Shown here: positions 43,452-50,681 of the stretch, in pieces
Position numbering within the stretch: the stretch's first letter is position 1
Layout of the letters: each line of letters starts with the position of its first letter
IMG/VR virus record: IMGVR_UViG_3300033149_001989
Span: 1 to 64,000 of that record
Source of the DNA: a virus
DNA: 64,000 bases
Direction: 5' to 3' (one strand)
The notes under the pieces: model-generated
Database searches by the model: none
Told to the model about the DNA's origin: nothing
The model's input: the letters and a program-made list of their open reading frames with translations, nothing else
Position numbers and translations under genes: made by a program

Positions 43452-44078
43452 TTAGCTAGGTTCGTCTTGGTTTTCAGCTAGGATGCGAGCTTGCGCATCA
43501 GTATCACTTTTTAATTTAATCTCAGGTGTATCAAGACTATCGTCACGGTATCCTGACCGTTTACTTATAGGTATCTTCCTTGGTGAATACTGATAACGCA
43601 ATTTTTTGCTTCCATCTTCCCATCCAGCTATGTGGACTGATAGTAATTTGGGTTTTGACTTGTCTACCACATGGGGAGAATGAATCATCGTCATCCCACC
43701 AATACCATCAAAAGCTGATATTAAATTGTCTGTTAGGGTAGTTGCGGTTTTAGCAACTTCTTTGAAGAGTACTATCATTTGTTTTGAAGACAATTTAACA
43801 TCACCCCGTTGAAATTTAATTGCTGTATTGATGGGTGCAAGAAAATCTTGCGTTTCGATAATTAAATTGTCTCTTGTTTGCTGGTCTTGCTCTCTCTTAC
43901 CACTATTAGATGGTTTATTGAGAGCACTGATAGCATTAAGGTACTCTTCGAACTCAATTCCGAAAATTTTAGCATCTTCAGCTTGACGCTTGGTAATATC
44001 AGCTTCAGTAACCCCGTCAATCTTTGCTAGGTTTTCGTATTCTTTGCGTTTTCTACCTAGTGTTGACTTGCTTATCAT
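43452..44078 (-). CDS. Charged helical protein, unknown
   Basis: A 208-residue protein. The first 65 residues are basic and helical (SKSTLGRKRKEYENLAK, then DITKRQAEDAKIFGIEFEEY). The C-terminal part is Lys- and Ser-rich. I start at ATG 44078 with CGGAGAGGTAATAAA upstream; a GTG at 44132 extends it but has no site. It could be a DNA-binding or small terminase-like protein. I make no assignment. Confidence 0.6.
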   Translation of the reverse strand: MISKSTLGRKRKEYENLAKIDGVTEADITKRQAEDAKIFGIEFEEYLNAISALNKPSNSGKREQDQQTRDNLIIETQDFLAPINTAIKFQRGDVKLSSKQMIVLFKEVAKTATTLTDNLISAFDGIGGMTMIHSPHVVDKSKPKLLSVHIAGWEDGSKKLRYQYSPRKIPISKRSGYRDDSLDTPEIKLKSDTDAQARILAENQDEPS

Positions 44079-44132
44079 TTTATTACCTCTCCGTTTAGTT
44101 TTATCAATTTTACTACTTTGGTAGTCATTCAC

Positions 44133-44249
44133 CTAGCATTGATTTACTAGCTTGGTACCAGTATAGCAAACTGGACTCAGTATCTCTACTGATAGCTTTA
44201 TGTTGCTTACTCTTACCTTTGCAACTAGGTTTATTGTTTTATCATTCAT
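44133..44249 (-). CDS. Tiny protein (38 residues)
   Basis: A 38-residue frame from ATG 44249 with ATATGGAGT upstream, starting MNDKTINLVAKVRVSNIKLS. It lies directly after a perfect consensus promoter (leader about 19 bases) and its stop abuts the next frame. It may be a real small protein or a leader peptide. Confidence 0.45.
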   Translation of the reverse strand: MNDKTINLVAKVRVSNIKLSVEILSPVCYTGTKLVNQC

Positions 44250-44274
44250 ACTCCATATTTTTTATTCTACTCCA

Positions 44275-44303
44275 ATTATAAAGGATAATTCTTAATTTGT
44301 CAA
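44275..44303 (-). promoter_or_regulatory. Consensus sigma70-type promoter
   Basis: TTGACA, 17 bases, TATAAT on the minus strand, ahead of the genes at 44249-43135. Several GGCA-N4-TGCC palindromes lie upstream of it. Confidence 0.85.
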
Positions 44304-44432
44304 GTGGTTTTTAGGGTTTTTTGGACTAATTTTAAAAAATTCGCTAAAAATCTAGCAAGGAGTAGCTGCTGGTTTTATACATATTTTCGTATGTCAAATT
44401 GGTACAAAAGCCATGGTATAGAACAACGAACA

Positions 44433-44745
44433 GGCAAAAATGCCCGAACCAGAACAACCAAACAGAACTGGCACCCCCTCTCGGCTAGTCGGCTATTGTC
44501 GGCTTCATGCTGAGTAGCAAAAATGCCGTAGATGATAAAAAATATGGCAAATATGCCAATGGTTGAACGGAAACAAACTATCAAGACTAGACTGTATTTT
44601 CAGGCTCAAATCTATTTATTTACACCCAAAAAACACTTCGCACAAAAAATTGCTACATCATGCTCTTCTACAAATTCGCCGTTTTCAATAATAGCAAAAT
44701 TGCCTGAGCTAGAATAACCAAGTTTTACTATATGGCAATTCTGCC
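44433..44745. repeat. Intergenic region with GGCA-N4-TGCC palindromes
   Basis: The gene-free stretch 44304-44811 holds exact copies at 44433-44444 (loop AAAA), 44546-44557 (AATA) and 44734-44745 (ATTC). Copies with AGCA in place of GGCA lie at 44516-44527 and 44693-44704. GAACAG/GAACAA sequences are scattered between them. No gene with a convincing start was found here. Confidence 0.7.
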
Positions 44746-44811
44746 AGATTGTAGAACAGCAGAGGGCAATGAGTTTTCGTACTACCCTCTAACTTTGTGG
44801 TGATTTTTTAT

Positions 44812-45102
44812 TTACTTACTTACCCAAAATTCACATTCCGCATCATCATCTATCCATTCTAGTGGTAATACCCAGACATAACCTTGCTTGTCAAATAGGA
44901 TTAGGTTATTAGAGTCATCAAATGTAGCACAACGTTTACGAGAGTTACATTTTATCTCCGCATTTATGATGGTATTAGGAAGATACGGAATTTTACCTTG
45001 CTCATACCAAAGTTTTGCTACTTTGTCACATTCTATATTGTTTTTGCAATTGTGACACTGACCTGACTCCTTTCTGGTAAATTTACTGTCTATGTAGTCC
45101 AT
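44812..45102 (-). CDS. Small protein with a degenerate C-x2-C-x5-C motif
   Basis: A 96-residue protein with QCHNCKNNIECDKVAK, which keeps the C-x2-C-x5-C spacing but lacks the Arg-aromatic pair and following Thr. Two more Cys occur later (KCNSRKRCATF). ATAGGAGGTGTAGTA precedes the ATG. It follows a perfect promoter. Function unknown. Confidence 0.65.
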   Translation of the reverse strand: MDYIDSKFTRKESGQCHNCKNNIECDKVAKLWYEQGKIPYLPNTIINAEIKCNSRKRCATFDDSNNLILFDKQGYVWVLPLEWIDDDAECEFWVSK

Positions 45103-45127
45103 TACTACACCTCCTATATTTTCTTAC

Positions 45128-45156
45128 ATTATACCATAGTACATAATATTTGTCAA
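45128..45156 (-). promoter_or_regulatory. Consensus sigma70-type promoter
   Basis: TTGACA, 17 bases, TATAAT on the minus strand, about 25 bases before the ATG of the 96-residue gene. Two GGCA-N4-TGCC palindromes lie 40 and 65 bases upstream of the -35 box. Confidence 0.85.
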
Positions 45157-45195
45157 GTTAAATTTGTGGCATACTTTCGGCTATTGATTATCAGA

Positions 45196-45232
45196 GGCAA
45201 TAATGCCTAATTGCAGTAAGGGCAAATATGCC
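45196..45232. repeat. Tandem pair of GGCA-N4-TGCC palindromes
   Basis: Exact copies at 45196-45207 (loop ATAA) and 45221-45232 (loop AATA), 25 bases apart centre to centre, on about the same face of the helix. A GAACGGCA and a GAACAGGCA element lie just beyond. The surrounding 45157-45318 has no gene. Confidence 0.7.
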
Positions 45233-45318
45233 TGGAGATGAACGGCATTCAATTTAAATTTGGGTACTATTGCCAAAGGGCTGAACAGGCAATATGGGAT
45301 TGGCGCCTTGGGCACTAA

Positions 45319-45341
45319 GAAAGGGGCGAAAAGCCCCTTTC
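45319..45341 (-). terminator. Hairpin terminator candidate
   Basis: GAAAGGGGC and GCCCCTTTC form a perfect 9-bp stem with a 5-base loop. It lies about 70 bases downstream of the small gene ending at 45409. The terminal CTTTCTT on the minus strand is a weak T-rich tail. Confidence 0.55.
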
Positions 45342-45408
45342 TCAAACCCAATATATCTTTACTTAATCGGCGGAACTCACCTCCCTTCTACTAGCAGTCA
45401 GGTGCCGC

Positions 45409-45612
45409 TTACTTGACCTTCACCACAACACCGTCACGTACCTCTACCTGAGCATACCAACGGTGTGGCTCTGGATAGTGAGGACCTTCCACAAATTCGA
45501 TACCGTTCTCTTTGGGGGTTCCTAAGCCAGGAGCATACAAAGTAATCTTGTCCCCACGTGCCACAGCTTCCTTGAATGCTTTTTTGTTTTTGAAGTTAAT
45601 GCTTGTATACAT
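45409..45612 (-). CDS. Small conserved-looking protein, unknown
   Basis: A 67-residue protein starting with YTSINFKNKKAFKEAVARGD and ending in a beta-rich Val segment. The pattern is familiar from small phage and plasmid proteins, but I cannot name it. ATG 45612 follows GAAAGGAGTTATAAA. Confidence 0.6.
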   Translation of the reverse strand: MYTSINFKNKKAFKEAVARGDKITLYAPGLGTPKENGIEFVEGPHYPEPHRWYAQVEVRDGVVVKVK

Positions 45613-45628
45613 TTTATAACTCCTTTCT

Positions 45629-45841
45629 TCATTTAATGTGGTCTGCCATAAAATCCCAATGCTCTTTGAAGACTTTACTGCCAGCTTTGTGCTTGCGGTT
45701 GCATTTGGTACAGAAGTAGGATTTAATAGCAGGTTTTGCCCTCTCTTCTGCTATCGCTTTGTCAACCTGAGCCTGACGCTCTGCAAGCATCTCTTTGGTC
45801 GGGTGTGCCGCATACCAATCTTCCTTCTTCCAGATCCTCAT
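45629..45841 (-). CDS. Small zinc-finger-like protein
   Basis: A 70-residue protein with CTKCNRKHKAGSKVFKEH near the C-terminus, a possible C2H2-type finger. The consensus promoter's -10 box ends about 10 bases before the ATG, and no ribosome site is visible, so the mRNA may be leaderless or nearly so. Function unknown; nucleic acid binding is plausible. Confidence 0.6.
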   Translation of the reverse strand: MRIWKKEDWYAAHPTKEMLAERQAQVDKAIAEERAKPAIKSYFCTKCNRKHKAGSKVFKEHWDFMADHIK

Positions 45842-45851
45842 TGTTACTTAC

Positions 45852-45880
45852 ATTGTAACATATAGCCCGAAATTTGTCAA
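45852..45880 (-). promoter_or_regulatory. Consensus sigma70-type promoter with almost no leader
   Basis: TTGACA, 17 bases, TACAAT on the minus strand. The expected start point is only about four bases before the ATG at 45841. Confidence 0.8.
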
Positions 45881-45911
45881 GTCCCACTTGAATGCCAGGA
45901 GCTGTTATTAG

Positions 45912-45948
45912 GACAAAATTGCCAGACCAAATAAAAGGCAATAGTGCC
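45912..45948. repeat. GGCA-N4-TGCC palindromes upstream of a promoter
   Basis: An exact copy at 45937-45948 (loop ATAG) and a variant GACA-AAAT-TGCC at 45912-45923. CTGAACAG follows at 45953. The variant lies 32 bases upstream of the -35 box at 45875-45880. Confidence 0.65.
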
Positions 45949-46020
45949 CAGGACTGAACAGGAGATAGGCTCCGCTTTCCAGCTCTCTGACTGGATTAAA
46001 GCAAATCCTATCTTCAAGTG

Positions 46021-46176
46021 CTAGGCTTTTGTGACAGTTAACTTTATCTTATCAGGGTTGCCAAGCTCAGCGACTTCCGTCTTAAGGAGATAAAGCTGTT
46101 TAGGATGACCGTCTGACTGTTCGGCAAACCTGATGGTATTCTTGGTTACTTTGTCTTTGTATAGTATAACTTCCAT
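46021..46176 (-). CDS. Small protein (51 residues), unknown
   Basis: A 51-residue frame from ATG 46176 with AAGGAAGGAGTTAG upstream. It starts MEVILYKDKVTKNTIRFAEQ and ends PDKIKLTVTKA. The layout (YKDKVTKNTIRF, then LYL, then G-x-P-x-x-I-x-V/L-T) is one I have seen in small phage and plasmid proteins of unknown role. It overlaps the 3' end of the next gene upstream in another frame. Confidence 0.65.
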   Translation of the reverse strand: MEVILYKDKVTKNTIRFAEQSDGHPKQLYLLKTEVAELGNPDKIKLTVTKA

Positions 46177-46291
46177 CTAACTCCTTCCTTGCCAGTGAGT
46201 GACAGGTGGGATAGCAATTACACCATTCACCACAGTAATGACACCCAAGCGGGCAATTATTGACTGGTGTTGCGTTTTTAATAATTTTCAT
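46100..46291 (-). CDS. Small Cys-rich protein
   Basis: A 63-codon frame with CPLGCHYCGEWCNCYPTC, six Cys in 18 residues, from ATG 46291 with CGGGGGTTAAA upstream. Its last 25 codons overlap the start of the 51-residue gene. A metal-binding role is likely; nothing more can be said. Confidence 0.55.
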   Translation of the reverse strand: MKIIKNATPVNNCPLGCHYCGEWCNCYPTCHSLARKELDGSYTIQRQSNQEYHQVCRTVRRSS

Positions 46292-46330
46292 TTTAACCCC
46301 CGATAACTCCGATTGCTAATGGTGCCTCCC

Positions 46331-46525
46331 TTACAAAGATTTCAACACTGACTTGAGAGCATCAGCATCTTTGCACGCCTGAGCAATTGCTTGCTGCTTA
46401 TGCTGGAGACTACAAAAGTTAAAACCATTTGGCTCATTATGAATAGCAAGACCAAGTATGGCTCTAACACTGATAGTCAACTTGTTGAGCGTGCCGTTAA
46501 GAGCAAGTTCATCGTTATTAGTCAT
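46331..46525 (-). CDS. Small helical protein, unknown
   Basis: A 64-residue helical protein from ATG 46525, with GGAAAGGAGGAAGCC upstream. It includes HKQQAIAQACKDADALKSVL. No motif recognised. Confidence 0.6.
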   Translation of the reverse strand: MTNNDELALNGTLNKLTISVRAILGLAIHNEPNGFNFCSLQHKQQAIAQACKDADALKSVLKSL

Positions 46526-46601
46526 TGGCTTCCTCCTTTCCCTATGTTATTTATCACACCGTAAAATATCACAGTAAATAGCGACAACTAACAACAAATA
46601 T

Positions 46602-46913
46602 CTACGAAATCGGCGCATTTTTCTTCAACTCCTGACAAATTTTACAATGGCGAGATAAATTCTTCTCCCGTTTCAGGCGTATCTCCCGATAACGTGCTTC
46701 CTGTTTTGTGGGATAGGTTTCTACTAGTCCTATCTGAAAGTCACATCCCTTATCAAGAGCATATCTGACTAACATTGAACCTGTCCCGTTACGATGTTTC
46801 TTGATACGCTCACTAACACCTAAACTGGTATATCCTATATAGTGTCTAGCATTACTCCAATAACGTTTATCAAAATGTAGAATATAGACCTGATTTTCTC
46901 GTGGCTTATTCAT
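46602..46913 (-). CDS. GIY-YIG nuclease
   Basis: A 103-residue stand-alone GIY-YIG domain: VYILHF, then HYIGYTSLGVSERIKKHRNG with the catalytic Tyr and Arg, then a Glu-bearing helix, EARYREIRLKREKN. A short CKIC follows. The fold is shared by UvrC, homing endonucleases and small phage nucleases. The length fits a free-standing domain. It may be a homing-type or DNA-processing enzyme. ATG 46913 follows GGAGTTAGACAA. Confidence 0.8.
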   Translation of the reverse strand: MNKPRENQVYILHFDKRYWSNARHYIGYTSLGVSERIKKHRNGTGSMLVRYALDKGCDFQIGLVETYPTKQEARYREIRLKREKNLSRHCKICQELKKNAPIS

Positions 46914-46989
46914 TTGTCTAACTCCTTCTATGCTTGCTGGCTCGGTTTCACCTGACCATCTGGTTTGCTCGGCACCAAACTAGCCGAAA

Positions 46990-47070
46990 TCACACATCCC
47001 CAGCAGTTTCCCGATTATCACACCATTTCTTTGCCCCCCAATCAGTAAGGTCATTGGAATTAGTCCACAA
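46990..47070 (-). CDS. Possible leader peptide (26 residues)
   Basis: A TTG-started frame with GAGGTG upstream lies in the unusually long (about 170-base) leader between the promoter at 47096 and the GIY-YIG gene. It reads WTNSNDLTDWGAKKWCDNRE. Support is weak. The remainder of 46914-47095 shows no other gene. Confidence 0.25.
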   Translation of the reverse strand: MWTNSNDLTDWGAKKWCDNRETAGDV

Positions 47071-47095
47071 TCTTCACACCTCTATATTCTCCCTT

Positions 47096-47124
47096 ATCCT
47101 ATCACAATGCCATAGATTTGTCAA
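47096..47124 (-). promoter_or_regulatory. Sigma70-type promoter
   Basis: TTGACA, 17 bases, TAGGAT on the minus strand. It would give a roughly 170-base leader ahead of the GIY-YIG gene. Confidence 0.7.
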
Positions 47125-47154
47125 GTACAACTTACACGCCCACCAAATTCGTTT

Positions 47155-47166
47155 GGCAAAATTGCC
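47155..47166. repeat. GGCA-N4-TGCC palindrome
   Basis: An exact copy with loop AAAT lies 31 bases upstream of the -35 box at 47119-47124. CTGAACAG follows at 47231. The intergenic stretch 47125-47327 contains no gene. Confidence 0.65.
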
Positions 47167-47327
47167 CCACAAAATGAGACGGTTCGAAGGCAAAAACACC
47201 GAGCAAATTTTATGGCTTTAATGCCAAAGACTGAACAGCACCTCGGTTCTTGGCTTTGTAAGAACTCCATCACAGTTTCGGCTGTTTTTGTAATGTTATC
47301 TAGTAAACATCTTATGCCTCCCTGTAT

Positions 47328-47624
47328 CTATTTAATTTTGTAATAGGCTATGTCTCCCTGTCTATTAACATTTATCATCGTAAGCCTGCTATTCTTAGCC
47401 CCCGATAAAATACTCACAACATCATCTTGCCTTAATGTCTTGAAGTTAGCATAACCTAGCGGTGATTTAGTCTTCTTCCAATGAGATATAGCCCTTGGAG
47501 TTAGTTCAAGGTTATTGGGAATGTCTGCCCAATCGAAGCAGAATTTAGTATCCCAATTACGAGACAAACCATGAGCATATTTGTGCCCCCTCTTTATTAT
47601 TACAACTTTACTCCACCGCTTCAC
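47328..47624 (-). CDS. Basic protein of unknown function
   Basis: A 98-residue basic protein started at a GTG with GGGAGGTTTAAAAAGAA upstream. It contains ELTPRAISHWKKTKSPLGYA, a possible helix-turn-helix-like segment, so DNA binding is possible. No family recognised. Confidence 0.55.
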   Translation of the reverse strand: MKRWSKVVIIKRGHKYAHGLSRNWDTKFCFDWADIPNNLELTPRAISHWKKTKSPLGYANFKTLRQDDVVSILSGAKNSRLTMINVNRQGDIAYYKIK

Positions 47625-47658
47625 TTCTTTTTAAACCTCCCTTATCGCTTTAACATAC

Positions 47659-47687
47659 ATATTACCACAAGCCATTAAATAAGTCAA
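47659..47687 (-). promoter_or_regulatory. Sigma70-type promoter
   Basis: TTGACT, 17 bases, TAATAT on the minus strand, ahead of the 98-residue gene. Confidence 0.65.
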
Positions 47688-47724
47688 GTTATATTTTTAA
47701 GCCTTCTTAAATACTCATCCTTAC

Positions 47725-47925
47725 GGCAAAATAGCCATATAGAACAGGACTTAGAACCTGGCTTTTTACAATAGAGTAACTACGTGGCAATAATGTTAGA
47801 ACCGAACAAGCACGTGGGGCAGTAGTGTTATCTTTCTTCTTGTCCCCTAGGCAATAGTGTTGTATAGTAGAACAGCATATGTATTAGAATGGAACGTCAA
47901 GAATGGGACGGCAAAGTTTAAAAAT
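47725..47925. repeat. Degenerate palindromes and 25-bp repeat copy 2
   Basis: This gene-free stretch holds GGCA-AAAT-AGCC (47725 on), then GGCAATAATGTT, GGCAGTAGTGTT and GGCAATAGTGTT, each followed by GAACAG/GAACAA sequences. GAATGGGACGGCAAAGTTTA plus AAAAT lies at 47901-47925, the second copy of the repeat at 43029. These look like decayed members of the GGCA-N4-TGCC set. Confidence 0.5.
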
Positions 47926-47954
47926 GACTCTCCACGAGGAGAAAACGTTGCTAG

Positions 47955-48167
47955 TCATACCCTATAAGGTGCCCTCTTTTGCCTATTATTACACGTCTTA
48001 CACAATACTCTGAAGCCGTTCTTATATGTAATACCATTAACGGTGTAATCATTAGGATAATTATTATCTCTAAGCCATCTATAAAAAGCAGCACTATCAC
48101 CATGTTTTAATTCTTCCCTATGTTGCTTGCCATATGCGTATTTATAGGGGTAGGATGGAATGCCAAT
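47955..48167 (-). pseudogene. HNH endonuclease remnant (C-terminal half)
   Basis: An open minus-strand frame of about 70 codons without any ATG, GTG or TTG near its head. It reads KYAYGKQHREELKHGDSAAF, then YRWLRDNNYPN, then GFRVLCKTCNN. This is the C-terminal half of a common phage HNH protein family in which DHINGG, an FYRWL block and RVLCxxCN follow an N-terminal zinc ribbon. That N-terminal part is missing. It may be a decayed gene, or it may use an ATT start. Confidence 0.6.
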
Positions 48168-48204
48168 TTACAAAACCAAATCCCACGACGGCTAGAACCT
48201 GTGC

Positions 48205-48233
48205 TTGACACTTTTCAGGCTTTATGATAAGAT
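48205..48233 (+). promoter_or_regulatory. Consensus sigma70-type promoter, first of the rightward genes
   Basis: TTGACA, 17 bases, TAAGAT on the plus strand, ending about 33 bases before ATG 48267. It marks the switch from leftward to rightward transcription. No gene occupies 48168-48266. Confidence 0.8.
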
Positions 48234-48266
48234 ATATATGAAACTGAGGAAGGGAGATAATACCAA

Positions 48267-48680
48267 ATGGCACGAAAAGGTAAGCAATCTGAGATATACC
48301 ATTGTGACGGTTATTACTATCACAAGGTATGCCCCTCTCGTGGGGAAGAAGACCCTGCCGACATCCGTATTGACAGTCAAGGATGGGTTCGGCGTTCCCG
48401 TTGTATCTGTAAGACATTAGGACTGTCACCATTCTCTACACCAAAATACGAAATGTGCCCCCACTGTGTTGAATTCAAAAAATACTTTCGACACGCACCC
48501 GCTCATGACCGAGCCACTCTCATTGAGCGGACACCGTTCAAGGCAATCAGTTCGGATTACAAAGTGCAACGGGCGTGGAAAACCCAAAGGTCATTAGTGA
48601 AGTTTTTGGCAGACCATCCTACCTGTCATGGTGTAAATGTAAATACAGGACAAATTATCTATGCTAAAACAGTGGTGTAA
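48267..48680 (+). CDS. Cys/His-rich protein, unknown
   Basis: A 137-residue basic protein. Cys pairs occur as RSRCICKTLG and EMCPHCVEFKK, with several His nearby, so it probably binds zinc. AGGGAGATAATACCAA precedes the ATG. It is the first gene of the rightward operon. No family recognised. Confidence 0.65.
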   Translation: MARKGKQSEIYHCDGYYYHKVCPSRGEEDPADIRIDSQGWVRRSRCICKTLGLSPFSTPKYEMCPHCVEFKKYFRHAPAHDRATLIERTPFKAISSDYKVQRAWKTQRSLVKFLADHPTCHGVNVNTGQIIYAKTVV

Positions 48681-48707
48681 AAAAGAAGAAGAAAGGAGAT
48701 AGCCAGA

Positions 48708-49055
48708 ATGACCTGTAAGATATGCGGGGTGGGCTCCACGTCTATGTTATGTGGTGCTTGTGAGGCTAACAAAGACGAAATGGATAACTACTCTGGGCAG
48801 AACCATGATACTCTTATCAGCAGGATAATGAATATGCCAGACGATTTATTCTTCTATGGTTTAAAAAAGCATATTCTACTCAAGGACACAAATGGCACCC
48901 CTCTTGTTGATTATCTCTGCAAGGTAGATAATGGAACTATCTGGGAGAGGCTCAAGGGGTATCGTGGTAGTCGTGGCGTGTCATATCAATCTGACACCAA
49001 TTCTTGGGCAAATCCATATGATAGATATGATACTAACCCGATAAAATACTGGTAG
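48708..49055 (+). CDS. Zinc-ribbon protein, unknown
   Basis: A 115-residue protein starting TCKICGVGSTSMLCGACEAN, a compact four-Cys ribbon. The C-terminal half is Tyr- and Asn-rich. GAAAGGAGATAGCCAGA precedes the ATG. Function unknown. Confidence 0.65.
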   Translation: MTCKICGVGSTSMLCGACEANKDEMDNYSGQNHDTLISRIMNMPDDLFFYGLKKHILLKDTNGTPLVDYLCKVDNGTIWERLKGYRGSRGVSYQSDTNSWANPYDRYDTNPIKYW

Positions 49056-49064
49056 AGGTGAGTT

Positions 49065-49529
49065 ATGACCGAAGCCAAAGCAAAAGCGGAGAGAGTGGAT
49101 AATAGCATCCGCCAAGAACAAGATGAAGTCGCTGAACAGCGCCGTAGGGGTAATTTGGCTTGGAGAATAGCAAGGGAAATTGATACGCTATCCTTTGATA
49201 AGGATGGTATTATTTTTATCACTGATTGTAAATTCTCCGATAATGACATCTTCTACATAGACAGCAATGACATTGCCAAAGGGTTGGATACTGCAATATC
49301 AATTCAGAATTGTGTAGATAGGTATGGTGTCCCAGTACAGTTTAGAGTTGATATGCACTTTCGTCGCCACAGGTCACGTAATCGTAAGTATATCGTCATT
49401 ACTGAAGCAGATAGAGGCTATTCAATCAAAGTTACCAGAGCTAAAAGAATTAGCACACAAAGAGTAAGCAAAGCAACGGAAGCGTCAAAGTCAGAGAATA
49501 AATTAGAAAGGAGGCACCAAATGAAATGA
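49065..49529 (+). CDS. Charged protein, unknown
   Basis: A 154-residue protein with a charged helical first 35 residues, a strand-rich middle and an Arg/Lys-rich end. GTAGAGGTGAGTT precedes the ATG. Its stop overlaps the start of the kinase-like gene, so translation is coupled. No motif recognised. Confidence 0.65.
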   Translation: MTEAKAKAERVDNSIRQEQDEVAEQRRRGNLAWRIAREIDTLSFDKDGIIFITDCKFSDNDIFYIDSNDIAKGLDTAISIQNCVDRYGVPVQFRVDMHFRRHRSRNRKYIVITEADRGYSIKVTRAKRISTQRVSKATEASKSENKLERRHQMK

Positions 49530-50203
49530 AGGCAAAAGTGATTTTGGAAGGGAAATCAATAAGCCCACCTCCAGGTACCCCTGTTGCTTCATCTCTAGAC
49601 AGCAGGTATGGTGGTGGCAGAAAAGGTAAAATTCTTGGTGTTCCAGTATGGCTTAAAGGAATTTCACCCACTTGCGAGAAGCTAAATTATGACCGTTCAC
49701 CATATTATGAAAGAGCGGCATATATTATTAGTGAAATGCTTGGTCTAAACCTTGTCCCGCCGACAATACTTTACTTACTAGAAGGCGAAGTAGTATCTGC
49801 TATGAAGTGGATGACTAGGGCAGAGGCTGCGTGGGATAGAGCAGAGGAAACCGACCCCCAGTGGAAACTGCGACTTGATGTATTTGATTATCTTATTGGT
49901 AACACTGACAGACATTGTGGCAACTGGTTAATCACGAAAACAGGTAGGGTGTGGGCGATTGATAATGCTTATGCTTTTAACTTTGCAAGTTATGATAATG
50001 GGCGTGGATATGGAGACGAATTTGACTTGAGAAAGGGAAGCAAATTGCCTACGAAGATTGTTCTAAAGATGCGGCAAACAGTGGAAAATCCAGATTACTT
50101 TCGTAGCCAACTGAATGGGTTGATAGATAAAGAAATAATAGAGGCTATCTTAAAAAGGATGGAGAAGATAGTAAAGAAAATAGAGAAAGGAGGTGCCGAG
50201 TGA
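49526..50203 (+). CDS. Kinase-fold protein (HipA / PI3-4-kinase-like)
   Basis: A 225-residue protein. VWLKGIS (Lys44) and the Glu near 62 resemble the ATP-binding Lys-Glu pair. FDYLIGNTDRHCGNWLI (119-135) carries the catalytic D-R-H-x-x-N motif. RVWAIDNAYAF (Asp146) is the metal-binding segment. This is the pattern of HipA- and PI3/4-kinase-like enzymes that phosphorylate proteins or lipids. It is short, so it probably has only the core. Targets unknown; a host protein is possible. It lies in a cluster of small zinc proteins. Confidence 0.8.
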   Translation: MKAKVILEGKSISPPPGTPVASSLDSRYGGGRKGKILGVPVWLKGISPTCEKLNYDRSPYYERAAYIISEMLGLNLVPPTILYLLEGEVVSAMKWMTRAEAAWDRAEETDPQWKLRLDVFDYLIGNTDRHCGNWLITKTGRVWAIDNAYAFNFASYDNGRGYGDEFDLRKGSKLPTKIVLKMRQTVENPDYFRSQLNGLIDKEIIEAILKRMEKIVKKIEKGGAE

Positions 50204-50499
50204 AAACCTATAAAGCAGTCCTATTTAGCCCAGACGGAGATTGGGTGGTGGATTATGGAAATTGCGAAACAAAAGAACAAGTCATTGACAGGCTGGCAAA
50301 CCGAGGTTCAAGATGGTATTTCTTTCCGTTTGAGGGTATCATTTTGGATAAGGGCGGACTAACTACCGCAAATCAGCGATTGCTCGATGTGGCTCCAAAC
50401 TTACCAAGAGAGTTAGTTGGTAAGTCAATCAAGACAGTCAAGCGGTGGTTTGAGAGGCAGACTGATACTGACTTATACTATTATTTAACAGGTGGGTAA
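50200..50499 (+). CDS. Small protein, unknown
   Basis: A 99-residue protein, started at a GTG overlapping the kinase stop, with GAAAGGAGGTGCCGA upstream. It has RGSRWYFFPFEGIILDKGGL in the middle. It may be co-expressed with, and perhaps regulate, the kinase. No family recognised. Confidence 0.6.
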   Translation: MKTYKAVLFSPDGDWVVDYGNCETKEQVIDRLANRGSRWYFFPFEGIILDKGGLTTANQRLLDVAPNLPRELVGKSIKTVKRWFERQTDTDLYYYLTGG

Positions 50500-50656
50500 T
50501 GTTTATATTTGGCTACCAGATATAAATTGGAAGTTCTGGCGTAAAAAGAAATTAGTTCCCATAGTGGGATTGGTGCCACTGGAGAGTGGAAAAAGGGGAC
50601 TGAACGACGGAAACCAACATCTGGACAGCGACTCGTGGCAACTGAACAGAACTTGA
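50492..50656 (+). CDS. Possible small ORF (54 residues)
   Basis: A GTG-started frame with VYIWLPDINWKFWRKKKLVP near its start. It has no ribosome site and overlaps the previous stop and the next promoter. Protein-like but weakly supported. Otherwise 50500-50652 holds only GAACAG-type sequences. Confidence 0.3.
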   Translation: MGNVYIWLPDINWKFWRKKKLVPIVGLVPLESGKRGLNDGNQHLDSDSWQLNRT

Positions 50657-50681
50657 CAGAGAATAGGCTCTGTGGTAAGAT
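50653..50681 (+). promoter_or_regulatory. Consensus sigma70-type promoter
   Basis: TTGACA, 17 bases, TAAGAT on the plus strand, ending 28 bases before the ATG at 50710. Confidence 0.8.

Noticed and set aside
44433-47166. Repeated GGCA-N4-TGCC sequences as a CRISPR array
   Set aside because: The repeats are only 12 bases long, irregularly spaced, and separated by genes and promoters. No cas genes are present.
46934-47221. Plus-strand frame of 95 codons
   Set aside because: It covers a leftward promoter, a palindrome and a long mRNA leader, has low-complexity content and no Shine-Dalgarno site.
48142-48432. Minus-strand frame of 96 codons
   Set aside because: It is the reverse of the well-supported rightward gene starting at 48267 and of its promoter.
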